Shown here in pieces: positions 1 to 11,579 of a stretch of 42,958 bases of DNA (positions within the stretch are counted from its first letter, which is position 1; each line of letters starts with the position of its first letter). Below the pieces are notes generated by a model. It saw only the letters and a program-made list of their open reading frames with translations, was not told where the DNA came from and made no database searches. Both the position numbers and the translations under genes were made by a program. The stretch comes from Phlebiopsis flavidoalba (Eukaryota > Basidiomycota > Agaricomycetes > Polyporales > Phanerochaetaceae): contig JAOCPU010000104.1 in the NCBI GenBank assembly GCA_035772785.1, forward strand, positions 1 to 42,958, read 5' to 3'.

Positions 1-818
1 GTCCTGGGCCTTCGAGATAGTGCTAGGCACTGATACACGGGTGGACGGTCTCTCGGGAGCCACCCTCTTGTAGACGAGTATTACTTGGATTATCGACCTC
101 GACTCAACATGCTGATGTACGGCACCGCTCTACAACATCAACGCCAAATGGAAGAAGGAGTGGTTCAGAACCACTACCGACGACAATCTTATTGAGCTCT
201 TATCCACTGTGGATAGACGCCGGATAGTCGAGATATTCACCTCATATCAGGTCGATTTCCACCTCAACTATACAGCCTCTATTTGCAAAAGTGGTCGTTT
301 ATCCTGGCAATATCCAGTGACTATAATTATATTCGAATTGAATGTCAATTTTACCGCGCCCCTACTCTCTGGGCCCCGCAATACCACACTACGTAGCCCG
401 CTACACACACATTGAGCCTCGCATGGATGTCATTGGACTGATTGATATTAAGGTACATATTGTAAGGTATATGAGTATTTCGCTGCCCTGGCTACCCTCA
501 TGGAACATTACTACACACCACGCCAAGACGGCAGGCCCTTCTGCCAGTGCTAGATTGCACCGGGAGTGCTCACTGCCTCACTCACCGTGAATAGCGCTCC
601 ACCGAGCAGCGGCGCACCCATCTGTCAATCTGAAATGTCTGCCTTATCAGAGTAAGCAGGGCAGAGAGGGTGAGTATATATACCTGCGGGAGTGTGCAAG
701 GTGACGTCAAAGACTCATAGGCTGCTTCATGTGCTGTAAGGGGCAGTGTTCAGGTCTTAGCGGACTAGAATGCAGGTATGTATCTGTAAGCCAATGAGCT
801 CATATGCGGGAACGCTCA

Positions 819-1540
819 CCTATAGAAGACGGCCCACATCGGCACTTCGTGACTGTCTTTCCGGGCCATCTCACACGCTGCACACGCAAACGCGTCAGAT
901 ACGGTCTCAAACGTGCACGCAGCCAGCAGCTCAGGCTCAGCGTCGCGTCCTGGGGCGGCGGAGCTCGACGCGCTGTTGTAGCCGAGGGGCGTGCCGCCGA
1001 ACGACACGGCCCTCATCCCCGCGGCGGCGCCCCCGCGGACGGCTCCGCGTCAGAGCCGTCGCTGCCGAGGCGGTCGATGTCCTCCGCCTCCTCCTTAAGG
1101 TCCATCGAGTGGTGAGAGAGCACGCCGAGGGGCGCGCACGCTCGCGGCGCCGTCGAGAAGGAGAAGCTCGGTGCCGCGGTAGAAGAAGCCGCTACGCGGC
1201 CGTGGGGACCTCCCATTCAGTATGGGTCTGCGGCGGCATGCATTTGAGCGTGGGCCGTGCGTGCGTGCGCCTGGGAACGGGGGCTGTGTGGGGAGTGTGG
1301 CGAGGCGGAGAGGTGCTCATCTGGATTTTGAGCTCCTTGACGGTCGTCCCGGGCGTGATTGTGAGCTTGCACCGTCGGCCCAGCTCGCGCACCTGCCGGA
1401 AGCGCTTTGACTGGCGCATTCTGTCGACCTTGCGCAAGCCGTACGTGACGAGGAGTGACGAGCGTCGGGTGAGGGAGTGGTAGGACACTTGAGGGAGTTA
1501 TCGTCGACGGCGTCTGTGAATGTAGGAAACAAAACATGCT
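819..1540 (-). pseudogene. Orphan fragment: ubiquitin-like domain followed by RanBP2-type zinc finger (resembles the C-terminus of a USP48-like deubiquitinase)
   Basis: Reading leftwards, one frame gives a beta-strand/turn segment containing LTITPGTTVKELKIQM (about 1450-1325), the typical first half of a ubiquitin fold. A second frame gives FFYRGTELLL and then GVLSHHSMDLKEEAEDI (about 1190-1070), the second half. These are followed by an acidic stretch and FGGTPLGYNSAS. A CTF-x10-CAAC pattern near 925-870 looks like the last part of a RanBP2 zinc finger, and a GTGAGC donor-like site follows at about 820. The order UBL, acidic linker, FGGT-LLG, zinc finger recalls fungal USP48-type ubiquitin proteases, but that family name is from memory. 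No catalytic Cys or His box is visible on the upstream side (above 1540), where the DNA becomes AT-richer and non-coding. It is therefore either a gene fragment or the tail of a gene interrupted by insertion. Several frame breaks are present, as elsewhere in the window. Confidence 0.4.
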
Positions 1541-3970
1541 GGAGGCGGAGTTGTGACGTATATAGGAGGCACGCAGTCGCTTGCATAATACTTCAAACAG
1601 ATTTATGCCGAATAGCTGGTGGATAGCTGAAGACCGGATAGTCCCTGGTTAGTCCCTGGATAATCACTCTATCAAGTCACTATCCACCACGGATAACTGG
1701 CCCTGCAAGGCCTGAAGTGCGGTTCATAAGTATTTGCAAGCATCCTGAAAACACCAGAATCTGTAAACACAACATATGTGACTAACGTAACAACTTTGTA
1801 GTCCCGTCCCCAGACCCTCTGCCCGATGATAGTAGTAGAGTAACCAGTAATTAATTGATTAGCTAGTAACGGTAGGCGGGCGAGTTCCGGTCGGGTCGAG
1901 TTGCTTACTCCGTAAGTAACTACTGACTAGTGTTCAACACTGACTAACTTCGCAGCGTAGCGCTGCGCGCCCTAGGGTCTGGGAACGAGGACTAACAACT
2001 TTGCTCTTCTGGATGGTATGCGCGGTGCAACAAATGCGCGACGCGATTAGTCTAGGTGTTGACGGACTCTGTTCAAATGACAAATTATATGGAAATCAGT
2101 CGAATATTCTCGACATTAGGTGTTACCAGCACTGTGCAAAACGGATTCACAATTTGGCGGGTTATGTTGAGTGGTTTCGCCGTCAAAGTCACCGAAATCG
2201 TGAGAAAGGTTTCCCGCCAGATCCCATACTGGGCCGCTATTTATTTGCTCTTTATTGATCATCTTTTTTACACTCTTCATTTGAGGCCGTCCAGCGATCG
2301 CGCTTCTTGTTGAGCGACCCACTGCACGGAGCGAAGCGGAGGAATTTCTTGCGTATGAAAGATCGCATAAATACATGTTCGTTGATATTAAAACGCTTCC
2401 CAGTTCAAAGTTGTAGCGGCAGCGGGCGGTCAGACGTCTTTTAGAGCGGCTTCGGCTCCCATAGACTCACTGCCGTTTCTAAATGCTGTTCTCTCCTTGA
2501 GTTTGAATGAGTCGCTCGGACTGTTTGTAGTTATATCAGATTTTTTAGATACTGTACATAAAGGCGTAAGGATACGATCTGTACAGTAGTTTCTGCCCCG
2601 AGAAAATGGAGCTCTGTGATTCTTACCGTGGGAACTCTAGACCGTGTGCGCCGATAACTATCTTTCGAGCGGTTTGAATCGTTACACCAGGCGGCGTATT
2701 AGCATTTTGACACAGTTGCCTTAAATGTCTAATTTCATCTAGACCAGACGGATTAGACAAATCAGACCATTAGACAGGTCTTTGCTGAGTTAGAGACGAT
2801 GTTCTGGGATTCACTTAGATAAGAGCTCTAGGACCAAGTCAAACTAGACCGCATATCAAACAAGCATTAGACCCTGCCTTGAGGGCATTTCCAGATCCGA
2901 ATATTTGGATAAAAATACGAATCTAGTGCTACAAAACAGTCACTACATATATGCATACATTAGAAACTACTATTTCATATAGGAGGCAGTCAGGAGAAGA
3001 CTCAGGTCAGCTTCGAGCACGGCACATGACCGAGCAAACTCAGATCCCCCTCTACATGACCGCCGTGGGCAAGCCGCAGCATGCACTCAAAACACCCTCT
3101 GGCACCACCACTCCTCAAGCTACAAAGGTAGTACCAAGGTCAGTAGCTAAAGCAAGAAATGGGCTCATATTGACGTACAAGTGCAATGGCATTATCCAAT
3201 GGCATCTCGCTATACCCATACGAGACTAAGATCAAACTCACGTAGCTCCGCATACGAGGCTTCGTATGCGTCAGCACTTGTTATAGAGGTCTGTGGACGA
3301 CGAGGGATCAGGGAAAGTATTCTTCTCTTCCACGGCAGCCCCCATGAATGAGAACGATCCCTCCATGATTTGCTCACGACGAGGTCTTCAATCTAATTCG
3401 TCGTTTTTTAGAATTCTTCGGTGGGTGGTTGTCCTCGTCCTTGTCCGAGCTGGGGCTGTGTGGTGACATGTCTGAGTCTTCCGAGCGTTCTTCAGCAGAG
3501 CGACGACCGACCGAGCACTTGGGGCTCGGCCAATGTGTTCTGTAGCATTCAGGTCAAGAGTACTGTCAAAACTTCTTGATCTGTCTAGGGGCACTCACCA
3601 TGTGGTGTCCATAGCCAGGCTGACTTAGGACATGTTGTGTCGAGTTTGAATTGGCGTTCGGAAGTTGCGTAGCAGCAGTGAGCGTGAGGGGGAAGGCAGA
3701 GGGTTCCATGCAAGAACACCTTGGACATTCGACGCATTGCAGGAGCCGGCTGGGACCCGGTGTGCCGTGTTGCTGGAATAGTAGGTTGTCAGATATCTTA
3801 AAACCATGTCAGCATTCACTTGAGCACATATATTGTTAATATAACTTGCGATTGCACTCGGGAGAGCATGTATCGACTGCGCGAGAGGTCAGTCGAGATG
3901 CTTGCCTGGCATATTGCTCGCTTGGGCTATTACCGTCAGGACCCATGATGTCGCATCATGATTCCTCGGG
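1541..3970. other. Gene-poor DNA
   Basis: No frame here gives recognisable protein over any useful length. I see small imperfect inverted repeats, for example GGTGGATAG near 1617 against CTATCCACC near 1680, and runs of the word TTAGACA around 2740-2780. The composition is visibly less GC-rich than the coding DNA to the right. It is probably decayed repeat DNA, but no element ends could be set. Confidence 0.4.
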
Positions 3971-3973
3971 GTT

Positions 3974-4255
3974 GTGAGACCCTTTCTGCCTGGGTGCTCA
4001 TCTCTTGTCGTCCTATATCACCGTTCTCGGCGAGTGCAATATGATTGTCTCAACTGTCGTCGCATATTTTCAGACACTTCTGCACTGCATAAACATATAA
4101 AATCCTCACCTTGCCGCACCTTCGGGCAACAACAACGCGGACTGAGTGAGCGACTTGAAGGGTGCAAGTTTACACGCACTGGCAGGCTGAGAATTGGGCA
4201 CTGTCAGAGATGGACCGGATGCGTCTTTCAGCTTGGATGGCGCAAGTGGAGGTAG
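3974..4255 (+). CDS. Possible C2H2-like zinc-finger fragment
   Basis: An open frame of 93 codons contains YDCLNCRRIFSDTSALHKHI followed by KSSPC: two cysteines two residues apart, a Phe, a Leu and a His-x5-Cys ending. This spacing is that of a C2H2/C2HC finger in which the last ligand would be Cys. A second frame over the last third of the stretch reads ENWALSEMDRMRLSAWMAQV up to a GTAGG donor-like site near 4252, which hints at a frame break or intron inside a real exon. Zinc fingers of this kind start several basidiomycete transposase families, and the surrounding DNA is gene-poor, so a decayed transposon gene is as likely as a host regulator. I do not recognise the protein. Confidence 0.22.
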   Translation: MRPFLPGCSSLVVLYHRSRRVQYDCLNCRRIFSDTSALHKHIKSSPCRTFGQQQRGLSERLEGCKFTRTGRLRIGHCQRWTGCVFQLGWRKWR

Positions 4256-5189
4256 GATACTCACCTATCGTTGCTTGACACGATGCCCCCACCTGTCTCG
4301 CCACAGCTCCCAGTATGTCGTCTGGCTCTGGACTCGACAAAAGCTACTTGCAGCTTGAGGAGCGTGTCGTCTGGCAGTGCTCAGCGCCGAAGCCACCCCC
4401 AAAGCATCCATACCCTCTGCCCTCGAAAAGAGACGGAAGGAAATCACATCGCTTCTATGGATGACCTGCGGCAGCGAGAGTTGCATAAATGAAGATGTCT
4501 GGTATGGTTTATAGGAGTGGTGGTGGAAAGTTACTGGCTTGCGCCAGGACCGTTCTTTTTCATACCTCTCGCGCGTCTCACTGATCACCACGTGATTCTC
4601 ATCACCGTAACACACCTTGCGAACGATGCCCATGCTGAAGAAATTGGAGAGCTGGAGAAGGCCCAGAGAGTGTGCCGACCCCGCTAGTGATCGATAGACG
4701 ATGCTCGAGTACATTCGCGCGGCTAGAAATCCTATGTAGAAGGGCGTCCGTACGATGAAGACTATTGAATGTGCGCTGTACTACAAACTGCTGTATAGTA
4801 CACGCGTTCCTATCCAGCTGAATGGCCCTTAGAGATGGGGTCTTTTGCTCTCATAAGTGATGCATGATGTACCGGTGACGGCAAAAGATTATTGGTGCAA
4901 CCTCGATTCGAGGATTGGTCTAGGTACCAGAATACTCACGTATTAATGTCAAAGTAGTGCATAGAAACAGTCTTGAATGTAGCTCAATGATGCTGACTTT
5001 TCGTTGAGGTTGTGGTCCAAATGTCACCATAGTAAGCGCCGACGACACTGACGATGCGTGCAGCGTGAGGCAATCCACAACAATGTTGGCATTGAAGTCA
5101 TCCACTGATCTCGAGAGGCGTTGCTCATGCTAGCACATAGTATTGCACGTTGCCAATGTACAGTCCATTTTAATCACAAGATACATTAG

Positions 5190-5450
5190 TGCGATACGAC
5201 AAGTTCGGCTAAGACAGAAAGAACTTCTCGCCTTCAGGAGGCCCGTGGCAAGACGATCTTCACGGAGCTGGTCGATTCGTGGGAAGACATTCATTCACCG
5301 CTCTTTTTCCAGCGTGAGTCACGACTCGCTGAGCAGCAAGTCGGCTTTGGCCACGTGTTTTTTGTCTTGCCTGAGGAGCTGCTCCCTAGCTCTGGAATAC
5401 ATGTGCTGCAGCAAACCCGAACAGAAACAGTCCTCCCCGCGGCATACTGG
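5190..5450 (+). CDS. Exon-like open stretch, unknown protein
   Basis: An 87-codon open frame without an ATG is bounded by an acceptor-like TTAG (5186-5189) and a donor-like GTTAGT (5451). It reads as well-mixed protein, including RLQEARGKTIFTELVDSWED and then GFGHVFFVLPEELLPSSG. Its amino-acid composition is protein-like rather than the Arg/Pro/Ala bias of most chance frames here. It could belong with the zinc-finger fragment 1 kb upstream on the same strand, as a remnant of one multi-exon gene or transposon. The opposite strand also has open frames across 4.9-6.1 kb, so strand assignment is uncertain. No family recognised. Confidence 0.2.
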
Positions 5451-6359
5451 GTTAGTGAGATATGATCCTTGTGAGGCAGAATAGGTATGTTACCGTGTGG
5501 GGAATGTGGCAGAGGGTGGAAGACAAGAGAGCCAGGACTGGGTTTCAAACGACGAGTTTAAGCTGACGTGGCGCAAGATGTCCGCCGTACGATGCATCTA
5601 AGTCTCCAAAATGAGAGCATATCGACATATCCATTGACCTCGTTACCATAATCCTCATGTTCGCATGTGACAAATGCTTGGGCCGTAATTCGTCGAAGGT
5701 AAGTTTTTGCATAGATACCACCTTCGAAAATCCGGCTAGAGAAAGGGACAGCGATCCAAGAGGGCAGCCATATTGTCGGCATAAAGTACTGACAATAGAG
5801 ACTTAGGAAATGGAAGGCAGTAACACCTGGGAGGATAAGCTGATTTGTGCCAGCGAGCGACGGAAAATCACTGACTGTTGGCAAATTTCATGAGACGCGT
5901 GACGTGAGGGTCTTGGTGTATTTCCTCGAGCAAATATTGGTTGTGCGGCGGGTGTTTCAAGTTTCCTGGCTGCTGTTGGGATATAAGGGCCAATAGCTGT
6001 ACAATCATGTCTATAACGTATCTTCTGTCCACCTCCATATGATATGTCGTAGGCGAGAAAGTTGGGAAAGGTCCAGGCCGATCGGGAACGTTTGTTTGTG
6101 CCAAAGTTCAGCTTCTGGCCTCCTGCGTCTGATTTTGCCATCCTCCTCGCGTCGCGGTGATTGAGAAGGCACGCCCAGCTAGTATGCACAAATGCCTTGG
6201 ACGTAGGTCAAAGATAGACCATAGGGCTCTAATGTACATAACAGAATGACACAATCGAGCAAGTATTCAATGGTGCATGACCCTGTGCGTGTAGTAGAAG
6301 ATAACGCGTCTCACCTGTTAGCCCATTGTACAAGTATGAAGTTGTCGCGGAGTGCCACT

Positions 6360-6545
6360 GTGAGGTCCAAAACCCACGAAGTTCGCCCGGCTTACCTTGG
6401 CGCATAGTGGCGAACTTCACAAATTCACCCGGAAAACGGGCTAACACAGGGCGAAAGTGCAGAACGGGCGAAAGTCGCCCTTCAGCGCGTTTAACAGAGA
6501 TTTTCCCTACCGATATGGGTAATTTCGCGCGACATGCATATTATC
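6360..6545. repeat. Cluster of GGGCGAA / TTCGCCC words, copy 1
   Basis: Within under 200 bp the words TTCGCCC, GGCGAA, GGGCGAAAG (twice) and CGCCCTTC recur at irregular spacing on both strands. The stretch lies in otherwise unremarkable gene-poor DNA. A second, denser cluster is at 7.52-7.75 kb. The spacing is not regular enough for a tandem array. The two clusters may be ends or pieces of one dispersed repeat. Confidence 0.35.
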
Positions 6546-7519
6546 GGCGCTTAAGGGTAAAAGGAGGAACGCGTCATCTTCCTCCCTCTGACCTTCACCG
6601 TCCATCATCGTACTGAGATGGGTCCCCTCCTCGACATCATCCCTGCGGTTTTCTTCCTCTACTCCACAGTTCTGAACACTTGACCCAAGGACAGCAATAT
6701 ATCAGCCGTAAGCCACACGCTCCTCCTTGCAATCCGACGCGCGTGATGGCGCAGCTTGCTTGCAAAGGAACCAGCTGACGCGTTGTTCGAGGTCGGGTAG
6801 TACCGTCGTAGCACAGGCCCACGTTATGACACGCTCTTATCTTCCCGCGGTGCGTACTTGACACTAGTAGCTTCATATACGCAGCGGTAGTTGCACTGAC
6901 ACCTCTTCCTATCAAATAGCGAGTAAAAAAAAAACATTCTAAAGTATCTTGTATGTAGGCCAAAACAACGCGTGCAAGTTTGTGAAATCACAATTCGACT
7001 TATGATGTGGAAGCAGGTTGTGTATTATCCCTAGTTAGCTTACGGTCAAACCTCTATTAATCGCTCAGATGATATTATAGGTGGTGGCCTCACTATATGG
7101 CATATGCCGTTTGACCGTCGACAGTAGAGATGGTGGGTGCAAGCCGCCGGCACGGGGAAGTCTTATGCTGAATGATATGTATGCCGCACTCCAAGTCTAA
7201 TGTGTTCATACCCCAGATCTAATTTTAGCTGAGGAGCCAAGCAAGCTCTCTACTCCATGCATTTCATTACCTGAGAGGTAGCGTAGTTGTACCAAAAACC
7301 ACACCGCAGTCACCCCACTGACCCACCGCACTCTCGTAGTAGCCCCATGTCACCAAGAACTTAATACAGTAGGTACTGGGTAACTCATTTCAGGACCCCT
7401 GGAGAGTAATGTCAAGTAGCATAGTTTCACTGTATTGTACTGGATCCATAGGTTTTATAATATATAATGGATTCTGACTCAATTTGGCGGCGTTGTGGTA
7501 ATACCAATTCGCCCTATAA

Positions 7520-7750
7520 ACGGTGGAATATGCGCCAGTGTAGTGAACCCCGCCCACCGCGTCAGGACGAAATTACATCGGCGGCGAATCATACGGGCGA
7601 AACGTCCAATATGTTCGGGCGAATTTTATATAAGAAGAAATCGCCCTGTTATTTACCGGGCGACGCAGCACCCGGTTATCGGCGTGAAATGAACCTTCAT
7701 TCACGGCGAATACACCGCCCCTCCCGTCCTGGCGAAATTAGCGCCCTTTT
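7520..7750. repeat. Cluster of GGGCGAA / TTCGCCC words, copy 2
   Basis: GGCGAA, CGGGCGAA (twice), ATCGCCC, CGGGCGAC and GGCGAAATTAGCGCCC occur in about 230 bp. The vocabulary is the same as in the cluster 1.1 kb to the left. A run of about 100 codons is open on the + strand, but its composition (many Arg, Pro and His) looks like chance. No terminal repeats or target-site duplication could be seen. Confidence 0.35.
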
Positions 7751-7768
7751 TCCGAACCTCACAGTGAG

Positions 7769-8191
7769 TCACAAGGTCTCATAGTAGCGGGAGAAACGGG
7801 GGAAATTGGATTGCCAAAGCTCGATATACGCACCCTTTACAGCCAGAGTAGATTTTGAAGATTCAACTGGGTCATCAGGTGGGTCGACGTCTTTGTACTT
7901 CTCTGGCGAAGAAGAGTGGATCTTTGTAGTTGCGATGGATCTGTGACGTTCTGTGCAAGCCTTTGACGTTTTCGTTAACGCACGGCCAGTACGGCCGCCT
8001 TTCCCAGCGACGCGCAAATGTATGTGGCAGGTTGCTGGACTGTGGGTGAAGGAGAAAACGGCGGCTTTGTGGAGAATGGACCGCAAGACTTGGCAGCTAC
8101 TGACGTGTGTGTAGATTAGTCTCCCTGTACCCTGGTCTTCTGCGTCCCACGTGCTACTGCGCCAGTCGAAAGCGGCTTTCTTTCGGGTCAA
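7769..8191 (-). CDS. Possible hypothetical protein exon
   Basis: A 140-codon open frame begins MTRKKAAFDWRSSTWDAEDQ. The frame stays open upstream without an ATG to about 8259, with a protein-like stretch RASQVEFLSAQISDIL just before it. The true start is probably upstream, or a spliced exon is present. No conserved domain, signal peptide or membrane segment is evident. Neighbouring DNA on both sides carries no recognisable gene. Listed because the composition is more protein-like than the other open frames in this gene-poor stretch. Confidence 0.2.
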   Translation of the reverse strand: MTRKKAAFDWRSSTWDAEDQGTGRLIYTHVSSCQVLRSILHKAAVFSFTHSPATCHIHLRVAGKGGRTGRALTKTSKACTERHRSIATTKIHSSSPEKYKDVDPPDDPVESSKSTLAVKGAYIELWQSNFPRFSRYYETL

Positions 8192-8259
8192 AATGTCCGA
8201 GATCTGCGCTGACAGAAACTCGACCTGGCTCGCCCGCGTGTGGTACGTCGGGCCTTCAT

Positions 8260-11200
8260 GAGTCTTCGTGGCAAATTTCGTTCTGCTTCATCGAGCTAGT
8301 GCAAAGCTGCCGTTGCAAAAGACTGCTGGGTGCTGTAGACGCGGTTGGAACAAGCATTGAATTGCACTGCGGTTTTCTTGTCGGGTGTGAATACGTGAGT
8401 GTAGGATGCACAAAAAAACGACGTATAACAGGGCAGTCCTGAGCAAGCTGGTGTCGTCCAAAAGGTCCGTATTCGCGGTCCGGAGATTCGTCCAGCTTTG
8501 CGAAAGATAAGAAAAATGCTCGCTGGATGCACACGTACGATCGGAGTCCGGCGGAGCCCTATTCGTATCCGCACTACTAATAGATCCCTCGAATCGTGTG
8601 CCCCGTGCAAGTGGGGCTGTTCGAACTTCCCTGAGAGCCTAGATGGTTCTCGTAGACTCAGAGAGCAAAGATGATCATCACTGACTCACATAACAGTCTG
8701 GCGCCTACCTCCGACTAAAAACGTGTTTTGAATCGCTTCCTCCATACAGGGTTTCCGACAGAGTCCTGATATCACCAACGACATGCCGATAGTGCAAAAA
8801 CAAAACAAACCAAAAAACAAACGAAAAAAAGAGTTCCAGTTGCCTGTGTTAAACTTCAGTGGTTCTCAGTGTCCATGGGCATCGACCGGATCCCGAGGCC
8901 TAAAGCAGCGCTGGCACTGGTGTGGCCCAGCTGGACATTTGCGGCAGCCTCGCTGCTGTCACCGCGGCTTCAATCACACACCAAGGGTGTTCGATATGCG
9001 CATTGGGAACACTGCTTTTTAACCGGGACCGCCAGAGTTGTGAAGGCTGAGCAACCAACATCATTGACAAGTCTTCTGGTGACGCTCGGTAAGCACACGG
9101 GGAGGCCCACGCTGGTTTCCTGTTCAATCAGACGGATGGAGCCAACCCTCGAATGTTGAAGTGAGGTTTCCCATCATTCCCTCTAGCACAGACTTTTCTA
9201 ATGCCGTGAGTGCGTCGTCACCAAGCGTGCACAACACGCTTGAGCCTCTGCTGTCCACAAGAGTTGCAGTACATGTTGACACCCGCAGTTACACATCGGT
9301 TCGATGCGGGACGCCGCCGGTGTCAGACGCAAACCTACAGGTGCACATGTCGCGCGACACTGTTGTGGTTGTAAACACAAGTGTATTGTTGCTAATTTGC
9401 TTGTTATGTATAGATTGTAGTGGTGGAAGTATGTCTCATTGGATCTATGAACCGATGTCTGAGTCGCGTTCACCAATAACAATCAAAAAAAAAAAATCTC
9501 AAAAAAAAATGCAGATCGAAGCGTATTTTCGCGGGTAGTAGCATAGTGATCTTCTGATGTTCCCAATAAGGAAATCCGTTTGTGCGGAGCCTCACCTTCC
9601 CGTCCGAGTAACCAGCTCCAAAGCAATGCTTTCCGCCGCCTATGTGCCCTTTTCTCGTGAGAACGGTCATGAGCAGCGCCTGGCAGGCTTATGGGTTTTG
9701 AGCCACTGTGGTACCCTCACACAAGCCTTTTTGTACTAGCCTTTGTCCTTCCCCTGTGGTACCCACCTGACTCCTGCGCCGATAGTGTTATCATAACGGG
9801 ATCCTTGTGGTAGTTGGTGTGCAAATAGCGTAGGATTGATATGCATTCTGTTTACAAAAGCATTCGTGCCACGACAAACCATCAAGTCATTCTGTGGAGC
9901 CGCGATCAGTCGGGCGAGCTATCTTGGAGGGTGGGGGCGGCCCCGGTGGGGTGATGTTGAGGCTGAATAAACACACAAGTAATCAAAGCATTACTGCTTT
10001 TGGCGGCACTGGTGTTACCGCCCCGCTCTGACAGCAGTGGCATATTACCAAATATCATCAGTAAATTTTCACAAGCGCCTATGGAGCGCTTAGAGTAAAT
10101 CCTCCGCGCTAAGTATTGCTTTGCCACTTGGCAGATCAAACGCCACGAAGCCGTTGTGTCACGTGCGCATCAAGGCGTTACTCGGCGGATGTCACGTCAC
10201 ACGCGCCTTGTTTCCTCCTCTCGAGCCTCAACGTCGATATTAATGTCTATTATTTCGTCCAACTCGCGATGTTCCACCATTCATAAGCCTAATGGACCTC
10301 ACACAAATTGAAAAAGGACTTTACCATAAAACGGCAAGGGTTACGCATTGATTTCCCCCTATCAGGAGGTCGAGGCTGTCGTTCGCAGCGACGTCCGAGC
10401 CCTTGACCTTTGGTCCAGTGTTTGCGACCAGTATGTGGCTACAGGTCGCATGAATGGAGGCTTGACGTTGAGAAGTTTAATCAAGAGGTGAGCTCAACCC
10501 TCGTGAGTGTGGACCGCAGCTGTGTGTTGAACTTATGCGATATCTTCGCAGTCATACATCCTTACAACGGACCTGCATTATCCGACGTTGATGCATTGAT
10601 TCTTGTCTCTCACTCCAGCACATGAAACGAGATCGTAGTGCTATTATATTCGCTGCCACATCCCATGGTCGGTGTGCGCCCCGCCGTTATCCGGTGCGCC
10701 TCAGTCGCAACAACGCATCAGGGGGAGCCCCACAATGCACCACTTGAGAGGATTTGCAGAGTTACAATCAAACACGTATACGCAGATTTCTCGACTGCTT
10801 CAGGTTTGCCGCCACAAGCCTCGCATTGCTTGCCAATGATGCGAACATACGCCATCATCGGCAGACTCATGCCGGCAGCTGGGCTTCGACGAGATGTATG
10901 CATAGGACTTGCCGTCGCTGCGAATGTGAGTCTCTTATATGCTCTGGATGGGCTCGTCTGACTGTCTTACTACGTAGGCATGTAGAGAAGACTTTCAAAC
11001 GTGCCATTTACCGTAGTAAGGGAGTCTACGCTGTAGTTGAAGGACTGGCATTGCCCTGGTCAGGGTCGTGCAAACGCTCTACGTCGAGTGATCATGATCG
11101 TAATTAGCACGTGTGCTATGTTTAGCCACTGTTAGTCTCGCCTCGTGAAGCTAGTCGCTCGCTGCACCACTATGCAGTTCCGAGGCTCGTTTCACCTGCA

Positions 11201-11290
11201 AGCTCTTGCATGTACGCTGATGGCACAGTAACGCGTCTAGAAGTCAATGGATCCCCTCAACTCAACTTCTATGACGTTAAGTCATGGGCC
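8260..11290. other. Gene-poor DNA with possible exon remnants
   Basis: No recognisable gene. A stretch near 10360-10490 on the + strand reads as protein (for example SVCDQYVATGRMNGGLTLRS) and runs into a GTGAGC donor-like site near 10491, with an acceptor-like CGCAG at about 10551. This could be part of an unrecognised spliced gene. The rest, including the A-rich tracts near 8800-8830 and 9485-9510, shows nothing I can support. Confidence 0.3.
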
Positions 11291-11297
11291 GTAGGGT

Positions 11298-11305
11298 TAT
11301 AAAAG
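11298..11305 (+). promoter_or_regulatory. TATA box of repeat-precursor gene 1
   Basis: TATAAAAG lies about 100 bp upstream of the shared leader and about 280 bp upstream of the ATG. The paralogous gene at 14.7 kb has the identical octamer about 320 bp before its ATG. A strong consensus TATA box suggests high, regulated expression, which is common for fungal secreted proteins. Confidence 0.65.
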
Positions 11306-11397
11306 GGGGCACGAACCGTCGAGTTTCCTCAGCTCCTCAGCTCAACCGCTCACTTACAAGCCTTTTATTCTTTCTTTCCAAGTTCGGGTGCTGGTCT

Positions 11398-11458
11398 GTG
11401 AGTCTACCCATCCATACCTTTACTGTCACACATATACTCACAATGCTCCTTCAACCAG
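11398..11458 (+). other. 5'UTR intron of repeat-precursor gene 1
   Basis: GTGAGT at 11398 and CAACCAG ending at 11458 delimit a 61-nt intron. The paralogue has the same arrangement. The sequences just outside the intron are conserved between the two genes (CCAAGTTCGGGTGC before, CCCGTCTTG after), while the intron interiors differ. That pattern supports transcription and splicing of both leaders. Confidence 0.6.
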
Positions 11459-11579
11459 CCCGTCTTGTCTTGATTTTTACACCACTTTATCCTTATTAAC
11501 TGCAACGACCTTCGTCTCCTTTACGATCTCACGACAATACCTAACTTCCACTCTTAATCACATCTCACTTTACGACAAC

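Noticed and set aside
770..1483. 237-codon open frame on the + strand
   Set aside because: It is the complement of the ubiquitin-like/zinc-finger fragment, which carries the recognisable motifs. The + frame is Arg/Ser-rich with no domain.
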